Part shown: in pieces, positions 35,425 to 43,152 of the stretch
Layout: every line of letters starts with the position of its first letter
Numbering within the stretch: the first letter of the stretch is position 1
Assembly: GCA_020832555.1 (NCBI GenBank)
Contig: JAFIEM010000012.1
Span: 1 to 51,928, forward strand
Origin: Natronohydrobacter sp.
GTDB lineage: Bacteria; Pseudomonadota; Alphaproteobacteria; Rhodobacterales; Rhodobacteraceae
Direction of reading: 5' to 3'
Length of the DNA stretch: 51,928 bases
The notes under the pieces: generated by a model
The model's input: the letters and a program-made list of their open reading frames with translations, nothing else
Told to the model about the DNA's origin: nothing
Database searches by the model: none
Made by a program: the position numbers and the translations under genes

Positions 35425-36731
35425 GCTGCTTCTCCGATATCGCCGGCCAACATCTCGCGGGCGAGGCAGCCAAGGCCATCAACGCGTAGCCGAACGTTCA
35501 GGCTGTCCGTGGCGATGTCGACCCTCGCGACCAGCAGCGCCACGATGCGCGCCTGCTCGGCGGGGAAGAGTTCGTCCCACAGCGGGTCGATCTGCTGCAA
35601 GGTCGCGCGGGCGTCGGCGTCTGAGATGTCTTCGGCGTAGGCACGCGCCGCTTTCCATGTCCCCGCCACGATCTCGGGCTGGCGGAACACGGCGCGTAGC
35701 TGGTCGATGACTGCGGCCTCGATCTCCCCTGCTGGCACGCGGCCAACGGTGCATGATCCGGCCCCGTGCTTCAGCACGGTCTGGCTGACGTAGTAGCGGT
35801 ACAAACGGCCACCCTTCCGGGTGTGGGTCGGCGAGAAGGCCGCGCCATCGGGGCCATAGAGCAGCCCCTTCAGCAACGCGGGCGTATCGGCTCGGGTGCG
35901 CGCGGCGCGCTTGCGCGGGCTCTCCTGCAGGATCGCATGGACGCGGTCCCAAGTCTCGCGGTCGATGATCGCGTCGTGCTCGCCGGGGTAGCTTTCGCCC
36001 TTATGGACCGCCTCGCCGATGTAGGCGCGGTTCGACAGCATCCGATAGAGGTACTTCTTGTCGATGCGGTTGCCGCGCGGCGTGCCAATTCCCCTCGCTG
36101 CTACTTCGCGGGCCAGTTCCGTGCAGGATCCGATCTCCAGGAAGCTGGCGAAGATCCAGCGCACATGCGCAACGGTGTCTTCGTCGATCAGCAATTTTCG
36201 GTTCTCGACCCGGTACCCATAGGGCGGCACCCCGCCCATCCACATGCCCTTGCGCCGCGATGCGGCGACCTTGTCGCGGATTCGCTCGGCCGTCACCTCG
36301 CGCTCGAACTGAGCGAAACTGAGCAGAATATTCAGCGTCAGCCGCCCCATGGAAGTGGTCGTGTTGAAGCTTTGCGTCACCGAGACGAACGTGACGGCGT
36401 TCCGGTCGAACACTTCGACCAGCTTGGCGAAGTCGGCGAGCGAGCGGCTGAGCCGGTCGATCTTGTAAACCACCACCACATCGACGAGCCCGTCCTCGAT
36501 ATCGGCCATCAGGCGCTTCAGGCCGGGCCGTTCCAGCGTCCCCCCCGAAATGCCGCCGTCGTCATACTGGTCGCGGACGAGCACCCAGCCCTCGGACCGC
36601 TGGCTGGCGATAAAGGCCTCGCAGGCCTCGCGCTGAGCGTGGAGGCTGTTGAACTCCTGCTCCAGCCCTTCCTCGGAAGACTTCCGGGTGTAGACCGCGC
36701 AGCGGAGCTTGCGGACAACTGGCTTGGTCAT
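35421..36731 (-). CDS. Large serine recombinase (resolvase/invertase family)
   Basis: A 436-residue site-specific recombinase. The N-terminal catalytic domain has AVYTRKSSEEGLEQEFNSL with the nucleophile at Ser18 and the YKIDRLSRS arginine region near residue 93. The 'Recombinase' domain follows (PPYGYRVENRKLLIDEDTVAHVRWIF). A later segment with GLLYGPDGAAFSPTHTRKGGRLYRYYVS corresponds to the zinc-ribbon position, but its two first cysteines are missing. The start is the ATG at 36731, at the overlap with the DUF2924 gene. An open frame to 37304 upstream is only a shadow. It probably integrates or excises the element. Confidence 0.93.
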   Translation of the reverse strand: MTKPVVRKLRCAVYTRKSSEEGLEQEFNSLHAQREACEAFIASQRSEGWVLVRDQYDDGGISGGTLERPGLKRLMADIEDGLVDVVVVYKIDRLSRSLADFAKLVEVFDRNAVTFVSVTQSFNTTTSMGRLTLNILLSFAQFEREVTAERIRDKVAASRRKGMWMGGVPPYGYRVENRKLLIDEDTVAHVRWIFASFLEIGSCTELAREVAARGIGTPRGNRIDKKYLYRMLSNRAYIGEAVHKGESYPGEHDAIIDRETWDRVHAILQESPRKRAARTRADTPALLKGLLYGPDGAAFSPTHTRKGGRLYRYYVSQTVLKHGAGSCTVGRVPAGEIEAAVIDQLRAVFRQPEIVAGTWKAARAYAEDISDADARATLQQIDPLWDELFPAEQARIVALLVARVDIATDSLNVRLRVDGLGCLAREMLAGDIGEAA

Positions 36732-37183
36732 GTCCGCCCCCTGTGATTCTTGAGGCCGAAGAAGACCCAGCCATTCCAGCGCGTGCCGGTGATGGAGCGC
36801 GCAATGGCCGACAGCGACTTGTAGGGCCGCCCCTGCCATTCGAAGCCGTCGGCGGTGACGGTGACGATCTGTTCGACGCCCTGCCACTCGCGCAGCAGCC
36901 GCGTGCCGGTGATCGGGCGGCCACGGTCGGCGCGCATGCCGCGCTTCTTCCTGTCGCCGCCGTCCAGTTCCTCGCCGAGTCGTTCCAGCCGCCGGATCGT
37001 CTCGGGTTTCAGCCCGCCATAGGCGAGTTCCTGGATGCGGTAGGCCAAGCGACTTTCCAGGTAGCGGCGGTTGAACGGCGGCGGCTCGCTGTCGAACAGG
37101 TCGCGCCACTGTTTCTTCAGGTCGGGCGTCGGCGTGGTCTTGAGCGCGGCCAGGCGCGCGGGGATGGGATCGGGCTTGTTCAT
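36728..37183 (-). CDS. DUF2924 protein (recombinase companion)
   Basis: A 151-residue basic protein of the DUF2924 family: FNRRYLESRLAYRIQELAYGGL in the first half and GTRLLREWQGVEQIVTVTADGFEWQGRPYKSLSAIARSITGTRWNGWVFFGLK in the second. It is found almost always just upstream of serine recombinases of this type and may be a recombination directionality or accessory factor, though this is not proven. The ATG at 37183 overlaps the stop of the 67-residue gene, and its own stop overlaps the recombinase start, so all are coupled. Confidence 0.9.
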   Translation of the reverse strand: MNKPDPIPARLAALKTTPTPDLKKQWRDLFDSEPPPFNRRYLESRLAYRIQELAYGGLKPETIRRLERLGEELDGGDRKKRGMRADRGRPITGTRLLREWQGVEQIVTVTADGFEWQGRPYKSLSAIARSITGTRWNGWVFFGLKNHRGRT

Positions 37184-37383
37184 GCATTTCTCCGGTGAGT
37201 TGGAGTTGCATGACGGCATTGGCCGGACGGATAGTGTAGGCAACGTTCTCCAGTATCGTCAGATACTTCTCCACCATCCCGCATCCGCAACCGAACCAGC
37301 CCAAGCGCCAGCAGGCCGCAAAGTTCGGCGCGACGCTCGGCGGCGGTCATCTGGTCGGGCGGGAGCGGATTGGGGCGTTTCAT
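37180..37383 (-). CDS. Conserved 67-residue protein upstream of DUF2924
   Basis: A 67-residue product with the pattern MTAAERRAELCGLLALGLVRLR, familiar as a small helix-rich gene at the head of serine recombinase modules in alphaproteobacteria. The remainder is Cys/His-rich (CLHYPSGQCRHATPTH). The function is unknown. It has an ATGA overlap with DUF2924 and is the first gene of the four-gene recombinase operon; its promoter should lie in the divergent region that also holds the SOS-box-like site. Confidence 0.75.
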   Translation of the reverse strand: MKRPNPLPPDQMTAAERRAELCGLLALGLVRLRMRDGGEVSDDTGERCLHYPSGQCRHATPTHRRNA

Positions 37384-37506
37384 GCGGGCCTCGGAGCTGT
37401 CGTCTCCTTGGGCCTCTACTCACCTTGATTGCGAACCGTCCCATGGCCGCTGGTGATGCACGGACCACGCCCATCCTGACTCGACTCAGGGTTGTTCGGA
37501 CTGCTA

Positions 37507-37521
37507 GAACATAGAGAGAAC
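37507..37521. promoter_or_regulatory. LexA (SOS) box candidate, GAAC-N7-GAAC
   Basis: The sequence GAAC ATAGAGA GAAC matches exactly the direct-repeat LexA box known from Rhodobacter and other alphaproteobacteria (GTTC-N7-GTTC on the other strand). It lies 26 bases before the 411-residue gene and in the region shared with the divergent recombinase operon. A further GTTC at 37494-37497 forms an inverted half-site with the first GAAC. The assignment is by pattern only. Confidence 0.6.
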
Positions 37522-37547
37522 AATCAGAGCTGAAAGGAAGGGGTTCC

Positions 37548-38783
37548 ATGGGTTCCGACATCAAGAAATTCGTCAATCCGAAATTTCTCAACAGCATCGA
37601 TGTCGTGCTCATGCGCGATCTCTTCGCGCGCCATTTCAAGGAAGATAGTCTTCCGCTCGCATTCGACGGCGAGATTGCCGAAGTTCGCAAACGGATGGCC
37701 GCCTATTTCGCGACACCGATCACCGACTGGTCCGAGGGTCTGATCGCGGACCTGCATCGGGTCGCCGAACTCGGTACAGGCGAAGGGATGCAGCTCATCC
37801 TGAATGAAGCCCGCCGCCGGAGCGTGATCCTCTATCCCGAGCCCGACGCGGAAGATGGCGGATCGGCACCGTTGAAGCACGAGGCCAAGCATGTTGCGCT
37901 GCACGCCTACCTGCATCATCACCAGATCTTCGAGGCGGCGGCCGATTTCCAGGCACTGATGGCGCCGACCGCGATGGCGGAGTTTCGCGGCCCGGAGCGC
38001 GATGTCGGGGCCGATCTGACAGAGGAGGCGTCGGCGGCATTCAAGGCCGCCATCGTGAAACTGTTCGAGCAGGACCTGCAGGGCGATTACTGCCGTCTCG
38101 GCCCCTATGAGGAAGATGGCGAAATCAACCTCGTCGTCAGCCATGGGGCGCCGGTCACGACCACGCCGATCGTGGCGGGCGACCGCGAACAGATCATCAC
38201 CCTGCGCGCGGTGAAATATGCGGCCCTGCGCTATTCATCGAACGAAGGGCTCCTGCGCATCGGCGGCGTGCCAAGGGCGCAGCAGGCCGAAGTGGCGGCG
38301 ATCTTCGCCGAACACATCCTCGGGCGACCCGGTTTCTTCGCCGGCAAGGACGCGCGCGATCTCTACACCCTCGATCCCATCACGGCTTTCGGCCCGGACT
38401 TCGCATTCCAGCATGCGTTCGACGAGAGGATCCTCGAGGTTCGGATCGTGGCGGCAGCGGCCGATTTCTTCACCGAGGACGAGGATGGCGCATGGCGCTA
38501 TGTGCGCAGCTGGGAGTCGAAAGATGCATCCGGTGCAGCGCTTCGGCATTTCAAGTCCAGTGAGGTGCGTTTCGGCCGCGGCTGGCGTCTGGGAGAGATC
38601 ACCTTCCGGGTGTTCTTCAAGAGCGACGCGAAACAGCCCGCCAAGTTGACCGTGCGTTTGAAACCGCCCGGCACGCTCGCCTTCCGTCGAACGCGGTTCG
38701 AGAAAGCGATTCACGCGCTGGTCGCGCGCAACGGGCTCGAAAAGGATCGCGATGCTGACCTGGTTGTGGAAGCGGCTGAGTAA
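37548..38783 (+). CDS. Unrecognised 411-residue protein, first gene of a putative SOS-controlled cassette
   Basis: A 411-residue soluble protein with no signal peptide or membrane segment. I do not recognise the family. The N-terminal ~230 residues are helical, acidic and His-containing (KHVALHAYLHHHQIFEAAADF). The C-terminal ~150 residues are beta-rich with regular acidic segments (FHTEDEDGAWRYVRSWESKD-like) and end in a basic patch (KLTVRLKPPGTLAFRRTRF). The ATG follows AAAGGAAGGGG. A GAAC-N7-GAAC site lies just upstream. The next gene begins inside its last 32 bases, so both are translated as one unit. Codon use is like the phage genes, with high GC. Confidence 0.8.
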   Translation: MGSDIKKFVNPKFLNSIDVVLMRDLFARHFKEDSLPLAFDGEIAEVRKRMAAYFATPITDWSEGLIADLHRVAELGTGEGMQLILNEARRRSVILYPEPDAEDGGSAPLKHEAKHVALHAYLHHHQIFEAAADFQALMAPTAMAEFRGPERDVGADLTEEASAAFKAAIVKLFEQDLQGDYCRLGPYEEDGEINLVVSHGAPVTTTPIVAGDREQIITLRAVKYAALRYSSNEGLLRIGGVPRAQQAEVAAIFAEHILGRPGFFAGKDARDLYTLDPITAFGPDFAFQHAFDERILEVRIVAAAADFFTEDEDGAWRYVRSWESKDASGAALRHFKSSEVRFGRGWRLGEITFRVFFKSDAKQPAKLTVRLKPPGTLAFRRTRFEKAIHALVARNGLEKDRDADLVVEAAE

Positions 38784-39693
38784 CGGCCGTGCGGAGGCCA
38801 CGGTCTCCGGCCGGACGCTGCGCCGCTTCTCCGAGCGGGAGATCGAACGCCTGCTGCGGGCCGGGGTTCTGGTCGAACAGCGTAACGCCGACAGCTGGTC
38901 GCTCTGCGCGCATTGCGACTGCGGACTCGACGCGCGCCCGATCCGAAAGGTCGGCGACGAACTGCGTGCCTGCTGTCCGAATGACGTCGCGGCGGACGAG
39001 GTGCTGGAGCCGGACGACCTTCGCCGGTTCGGGATCGACGCCGACAAGCTGATCTCGGCCATTGCAGCATCGGGCGGATTTCCGGCGGCGGCCACCGTCG
39101 TTGCAGACGGGCTGTGGCTGCTCGGAAAGCTGCCGACAGGTATCTGCGTCTTTCTCTGCCGCGACACGCAGGTGCTAATGGCGCCTGCCACCATCCTCGC
39201 GACCAGGATGGCCGCCGCATCGGCACCCATCACCGTCATCTCCATCGACGTCGACCCCACAACCGAACTGCACTTGCGTGCGGCCGGTCTCGAAGCCCGC
39301 TCGTTCGCCGAATGCGTGCTGGTGGACGATCGCGGCACGGAGCAGCTCGCGCTTGACAGGCTCTCGCCCATCGCCGTGACAGCGCCCCGCCTTGTCCTGA
39401 GCCGTAGCCGCCAGTCGGCAATGTTTGACGGACGTCGCCTCGATCTAACGCCACAGATGTTCGCACTGCTCCGGCTTTTCGCGGAACAGGCCGGGCAGCG
39501 CGACCCCGTGCTGCGCAAGGAGACCATCGACGCGCAGACCGGGAGACCGGCGAACGAGATCGTGCGGGATCTGCGCAAGGCCCTGGTCGGCTGCGGCCTG
39601 TCGCGGGCGTCCGCCGACGCTCTGATCGTGACCGTGCGAGGCTACGGCTATCGCCTCGGCATCGCTCCCGCCGAGGTCGTCGTCGAGGACTGA
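38752..39693 (+). CDS. Putative winged-helix regulator with Cys-rich segment, 313 residues
   Basis: A 313-residue protein. Near the N-terminus is a helix (SEREIERLLRAGVLVEQ) followed by a CxxCxC cluster and two later adjacent cysteines (LCAHCDCGL ... RACCPND), a likely metal-binding site. The central 130 residues are an alpha/beta segment of unknown type. The last ~90 residues form an OmpR-like winged helix: DGRRLDLTPQMFALLRLFAEQAG and VTVRGYGYRLGI. There is no receiver domain. It overlaps the preceding gene by 32 bases, with AAAGGA before its ATG. It probably binds DNA, perhaps to control the element; the signal is unknown. Confidence 0.78.
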   Translation: MLTWLWKRLSNGRAEATVSGRTLRRFSEREIERLLRAGVLVEQRNADSWSLCAHCDCGLDARPIRKVGDELRACCPNDVAADEVLEPDDLRRFGIDADKLISAIAASGGFPAAATVVADGLWLLGKLPTGICVFLCRDTQVLMAPATILATRMAAASAPITVISIDVDPTTELHLRAAGLEARSFAECVLVDDRGTEQLALDRLSPIAVTAPRLVLSRSRQSAMFDGRRLDLTPQMFALLRLFAEQAGQRDPVLRKETIDAQTGRPANEIVRDLRKALVGCGLSRASADALIVTVRGYGYRLGIAPAEVVVED

Positions 39694-39767
39694 GACCTCC
39701 ACACACTTTCCGCACACAACAAGCACACGCCAAACACACCGAAAGCGTCGGCGGGTCCGGCAGTCTT

Positions 39768-39789
39768 GGAACAACAGCAATGATGTTCC
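39768..39789 (+). promoter_or_regulatory. Inverted repeat before the sigma factor gene
   Basis: GGAACA and TGTTCC with a 10-base spacer, 13 bases before the sigma factor ATG and directly upstream of its GAGG. Candidate operator or translation-control hairpin. Confidence 0.4.
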
Positions 39790-39802
39790 GAGGCACCACG
39801 AC

Positions 39803-40396
39803 ATGCACCCTCCGATTACCCCCGCCGACCTTTCCACGCTGATCGCTGAAGCCGATGCCGCCGCGCGCCGTCTGCGCCGCAAGCTGGTCTTGCCCGCCGC
39901 CGATCATGACGATCTCCGCCAGGATCTCTTGGTCGACCTGATCTGCCGCCTGCCAGGCTTTGACGCGCGGCGCGGCAGCATCGGCGCCTTCGCCAACATC
40001 GTTCTGCGCAACCAGTCCTCGCGGATCGCGATGCGCCATCACCGCCAGCGGCGTGCGCAGGGTGGGTCACTCCTCTCGCTCGAGGTGCCGCTGGCCGGAA
40101 CCCGCGAGCCGGTCGGCGAGACACTGACCGAGGAGGACGGGCTTGCCGCCTGGCACGGCCAGGCCTGTTGCGCTGCCGCTGTCACCGAACTTCACCACGC
40201 CCTGCAGGCTGCGCTCGCGCGGCTCGCGGTCGAGGATCGCCGGTTCTGTGCGGCGCTGGCGCATCGCCCCATCACCGCGCTCGCGGCCGAGGGTTTCGGC
40301 AGCCGCTCCGCGCTCTACCGCCGCCTCGCCGATCTCCGTCACGTGCTCACCGCCCACGGTCTCGGTCCCGCGTGGGACGATCTCGCGGCGACCTGA
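39803..40396 (+). CDS. Phage-type sigma-70-like RNA polymerase sigma factor
   Basis: A 197-residue protein. The N-terminal half matches sigma-70 region 2: DHDDLRQDLLVDLICRLPGFDARRGSIGAFANIVLRNQSSRIAMRHHRQRR. A linker follows and then a C-terminal helix-turn-helix in the region 4 position (VEDRRFCAALAHRPITALAAEGFGSRSALYRRLADLR). Such small sigma-like proteins are common at the head of replication modules in alphaproteobacterial prophages. It may direct transcription of the following operon (inference). A GGAACA/TGTTCC inverted repeat lies just upstream. Confidence 0.82.
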   Translation: MHPPITPADLSTLIAEADAAARRLRRKLVLPAADHDDLRQDLLVDLICRLPGFDARRGSIGAFANIVLRNQSSRIAMRHHRQRRAQGGSLLSLEVPLAGTREPVGETLTEEDGLAAWHGQACCAAAVTELHHALQAALARLAVEDRRFCAALAHRPITALAAEGFGSRSALYRRLADLRHVLTAHGLGPAWDDLAAT

Positions 40397-40418
40397 GTAG
40401 AGGCGAAAGGAGGAGATC

Positions 40419-40808
40419 ATGTTCATGGGCACCACCCCCTTCATCACGGTCCGCGCCCGCCGACCGCTCACCGAGATCGAGTTCTGCGCCTGGGTGGCGC
40501 AGGCCGTGCCGGGCGACCGGCTGGAATACCATCGCGGCTTTCTGGTTCTCGACATCTTCCCGATGTTCGCCCGGTTGCCGGACCAGCAGCGTGCGGAACT
40601 GGCCCGGCTCGGGTCGCGCGCCTTCTGGGCCGCCGAACAGGGTCTCGTGCACCTCGTGCAGGAGCGCACGGGCCCAGACCAGTTTGCCTACATCGCCGTC
40701 GCCCGCCCCAAGCCGAAGGCCGCAGCCGTGTCGCTGTCCGCGCTGCTGCTCGCCGAGCAGGGGGAGCCCGACCACGCCACCGGTTCGAGTGGTCGGGCTG
40801 CCGCGTGA
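40419..40808 (+). CDS. Conserved phage protein, 129 residues
   Basis: A 129-residue soluble protein with the core RPLTEIEFCAWVAQAVPGDRLEYHRGFLVLDIFP and a Pro/Lys/Ala-rich C-terminal part. I recognise it only as a recurring small gene in this type of prophage replication operon. A very strong ribosome site (AAAGGAGGAG) precedes the ATG. The gene opens the operon after the sigma factor, and its stop overlaps a possible GTG/ATG of the next gene. Confidence 0.72.
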   Translation: MFMGTTPFITVRARRPLTEIEFCAWVAQAVPGDRLEYHRGFLVLDIFPMFARLPDQQRAELARLGSRAFWAAEQGLVHLVQERTGPDQFAYIAVARPKPKAAAVSLSALLLAEQGEPDHATGSSGRAAA

Positions 40809-40852
40809 TGACCGCCTTCCAATCCCTTTTTGCCGATCATGGAGACCCTTAC

Positions 40853-41341
40853 ATGCCGTTCCCCGCGAACACCCCCACCGTCGACGACTTGCCGGGCCTC
40901 GGCTTGCAGGACATCGCCCAGCTGCCCGTCGAACTGCTGGCCATCCTGCAGCGCGACGTTGATGAGCGCATCAAGCGTGACAAGGCCGCGAAGGCCCGCC
41001 TCGATGGCGCGCTGACGGTCCGCTACGCCACCCGCGCCGCCGAGGAACGGCATGCGGCGGGCAAGGACACTGGCACGATCCGCTTCGACGACGGCGATTT
41101 CACCGTGGTCGCGGAGCTGCCGAAACGGGTCGATTGGGATCAGGATCGCCTCGCCGCCATGGTCGAGCGCATCCGCGCCGCCGGGGACGATCCCGCGCAG
41201 TATGTCGACATCGCGTTCAAGGTGCCCGAGCGCAAATACGCCGCCTGGCCCGATGCGATCCGCGCCGGTTTCGAGCCCGCGCGCACCGTCCGGCCCGGGA
41301 CACTGAAGATCGAGATCGTCCCGCAGGGGGGCGATCAATGA
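40853..41341 (+). CDS. Conserved phage protein, 162 residues
   Basis: A 162-residue protein: after PTVDDLPGLGLQDIAQLPVELLAILQRDVDERIKRDKAAKARLDGAL there is a compact alpha/beta part (AELPKRVDWDQDRLAAMVERIRAAGDDPAQYVDIAFKVPERKY). I know no function. The start is uncertain: I prefer the ATG at 40853, which follows GGAG at eight bases; GTG at 40805 and ATG at 40808 would add 15-16 residues and overlap the preceding stop. Its stop overlaps the ATG of the ATPase gene. Confidence 0.72.
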   Translation: MPFPANTPTVDDLPGLGLQDIAQLPVELLAILQRDVDERIKRDKAAKARLDGALTVRYATRAAEERHAAGKDTGTIRFDDGDFTVVAELPKRVDWDQDRLAAMVERIRAAGDDPAQYVDIAFKVPERKYAAWPDAIRAGFEPARTVRPGTLKIEIVPQGGDQ

Positions 41342-42192
41342 GCCTGCGCATCATTTCCGCCGACGACCGGCTGCGCGAGGCGCAGGGCAAGACCACCATG
41401 GCGCTGTTCGGGCCGAGCGGCGCGGGCAAGACCACGCTGCTGAAGACCCTGCCGGCCGCCGAGACGCTATGCATCGATCTGGAGGCGGGCCTCAAGTCCG
41501 TCCAGGACTGGCCGGGCGACAGCATCCCGATCCGCCGCTTTTCCGACGCGGTCGACATCGCCTGCCTGATCGGCGGCGCAAACCCCGCCGCCCAGCCCGA
41601 GGAGCATTTCTCGGAGGCGCATCATGCACATCTGCGGGCGCAGCATCCCCAGCTGGCCGAGAAGATCGACACCAAGCGCATCATTTTCGTCGACAGCATC
41701 ACCGACCTGACGCGTCAGGCCATGGCATGGGCCAAGACCCGGCCCGAGGCACTGTCGGAACGCACCGGCAAACCGGACACGCGCGGCGCCTACGGGCTTC
41801 TGGCGCGCGAGGTCATCGGGCTTCTCAAACACCTCCAGCATGCGCCGGGCCGCACTGTCATCTTCGTCGGCATCCTCGAGAAGGTCGTCGACGACATGAA
41901 CCGGGTCACCTGGCAGCCGCAGATGGACGGCGGAAAGGTCGCGCGGGAACTGCCCGGCATCGTCGACCAGGTGCTGACGATGAGCCTGTTCACGCAGGAT
42001 CCCGGCGCGGGGCCCGATGCGCCCCCGACCTGGCGGCACGATCCCGACAAGGGCAACGCACGCCGCCTCGTCTGCCAGTCCGGCAATCCGTTCGGCCTGC
42101 CGGCCAAGGATCGCAGCGGCAGGCTCGACCTGACCGAGCCGCCCGATCTCGGCGCGCTGCTCACCAAGATCAACCAACCCCGGAAAGGATGA
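41338..42192 (+). CDS. Phage ATP-binding protein, Sak4/RecA-like (AAA_24 type)
   Basis: A 284-residue P-loop protein with Walker A GPSGAGKT (residues 25-32) and a Walker B segment RIIFVDSITDLTRQAM. Proteins of this AAA_24/Sak4 type are phage single-strand annealing or strand-exchange recombinases of the RecA core and often sit next to an ssDNA-binding protein, as here. The ATG overlaps the preceding stop (ATGA); four bases separate it from the DUF669-like gene. Recombinase activity is inferred from family and context. Confidence 0.82.
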   Translation: MSLRIISADDRLREAQGKTTMALFGPSGAGKTTLLKTLPAAETLCIDLEAGLKSVQDWPGDSIPIRRFSDAVDIACLIGGANPAAQPEEHFSEAHHAHLRAQHPQLAEKIDTKRIIFVDSITDLTRQAMAWAKTRPEALSERTGKPDTRGAYGLLAREVIGLLKHLQHAPGRTVIFVGILEKVVDDMNRVTWQPQMDGGKVARELPGIVDQVLTMSLFTQDPGAGPDAPPTWRHDPDKGNARRLVCQSGNPFGLPAKDRSGRLDLTEPPDLGALLTKINQPRKG

Positions 42193-42196
42193 CGAC

Positions 42197-42922
42197 ATGA
42201 CTTTCGACATGAACGACGTGGAGCCGCAGCAGTCCGGCGACCTTATCCCCGACGGCACTTTCGCCAAGCTGGTGATGACGCTGCGCAAGGGCGGCACCGA
42301 CGGGACTGGCGATGTGGATCGTGGGCTGCTCAAGGCCTCGAACCAGCCCGGCAGCGACGTGCTGATGCTCGACGCCGAGTTTACCGTCGCCGAGGGCCCG
42401 CATGCCCGGCGCAAGTTCTGGCAGAACTTCACCGTGCAGGGCGGCAAGCTCGACGAGCAGGGCCAGTCGATCGGCTGGAAGATCTCGAAATCGACCTTCC
42501 GCGCGATGATCGACAGCGCGCTCGGGCTGAACCCCGAGGACATGAGCGAGGCGGCGAAGGCCAAGCGGGTGCTGCGCGGGCTCGCCGATCTCGACGGCAT
42601 CAGCTTCGTCGCGAAGATCCAGATCGAGCCGAGCCGCAACCCTGCCTACAAGGATGCCAACAAGCTCGACCATGTCGTGCTGCCCACCGCGCCCGAATGG
42701 CAGAAGGTGATGGCGGGCGAGCCCGTGCCTGCCCAGCCCTCGAACAAGCCCCGGCCCGCTGCCGCAGCCGCGCAGCCCGCGACCCCGGCATGGGGTCAGC
42801 CGCAGGCGGCCGCCGCGCCCGCGGCGCCGGCCTGGGGTACGCCGTCAGCTCCGGCTCAGCCCGCCACCCAGACACCGCCCGCCGCCAAACCCGGCAACGG
42901 CCCGGCCTGGCTGAACCCGTGA
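42197..42922 (+). CDS. DUF669-like phage ssDNA-binding protein
   Basis: A 241-residue protein. Residues 1-165 resemble DUF669-type OB-fold proteins (LIPDGTFAKLVMTL, FWQNFTVQGG, SFVAKIQIEPSRNPAYKDANKLDHVV). The last ~75 residues are a Pro/Ala/Trp-rich disordered tail with WGQP/WGTP repeats, ending in GNGPAWLNP, similar in style to SSB tails that recruit partners. It sits behind the Sak4-like ATPase, the usual pairing of recombinase and ssDNA-binding protein. The stop overlaps the GTG start of the next gene. Confidence 0.78.
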   Translation: MTFDMNDVEPQQSGDLIPDGTFAKLVMTLRKGGTDGTGDVDRGLLKASNQPGSDVLMLDAEFTVAEGPHARRKFWQNFTVQGGKLDEQGQSIGWKISKSTFRAMIDSALGLNPEDMSEAAKAKRVLRGLADLDGISFVAKIQIEPSRNPAYKDANKLDHVVLPTAPEWQKVMAGEPVPAQPSNKPRPAAAAAQPATPAWGQPQAAAAPAAPAWGTPSAPAQPATQTPPAAKPGNGPAWLNP

Positions 42923-43152
42923 GCCCGGACGAATGGCAGGCGCATGTCACCGCGGAGGCGGCACTGGCGATGGGACGCTGGCTCGAGGCGCGGGGGCGTC
43001 TCGACCGCCCCATCGCCAGCCTGACCCGGCGCGATCTGGAATGCATGGCAGTGAGCGCCATCAGCCGGTTCATCGTGCTGTCCTCCGAGCGCCGAACCGC
43101 CGCCCCGGACAAGGAGGAGCGCGACGCGCTGGACCTGCTGCTCATGGGGTGA
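42919..43152 (+). CDS. Small phage protein, 77 residues
   Basis: A 77-residue helical protein (MSPDEWQAHVTAEAALAMGRWLEARGRLDRP, then LTRRDLECMAVSAISRFIVLSSERR). No family recognised. The start is GTG, overlapping the preceding stop (GTGA), and its stop overlaps the GTG of the next gene in the same way, so both ends are defined by coupling. Confidence 0.7.
   Translation: MSPDEWQAHVTAEAALAMGRWLEARGRLDRPIASLTRRDLECMAVSAISRFIVLSSERRTAAPDKEERDALDLLLMG

Noticed and set aside
36731..37304. N-terminal extension of the serine recombinase
   Set aside because: The extension is an out-of-frame reading of the DUF2924 gene; the recombinase starts at the ATG at 36731.
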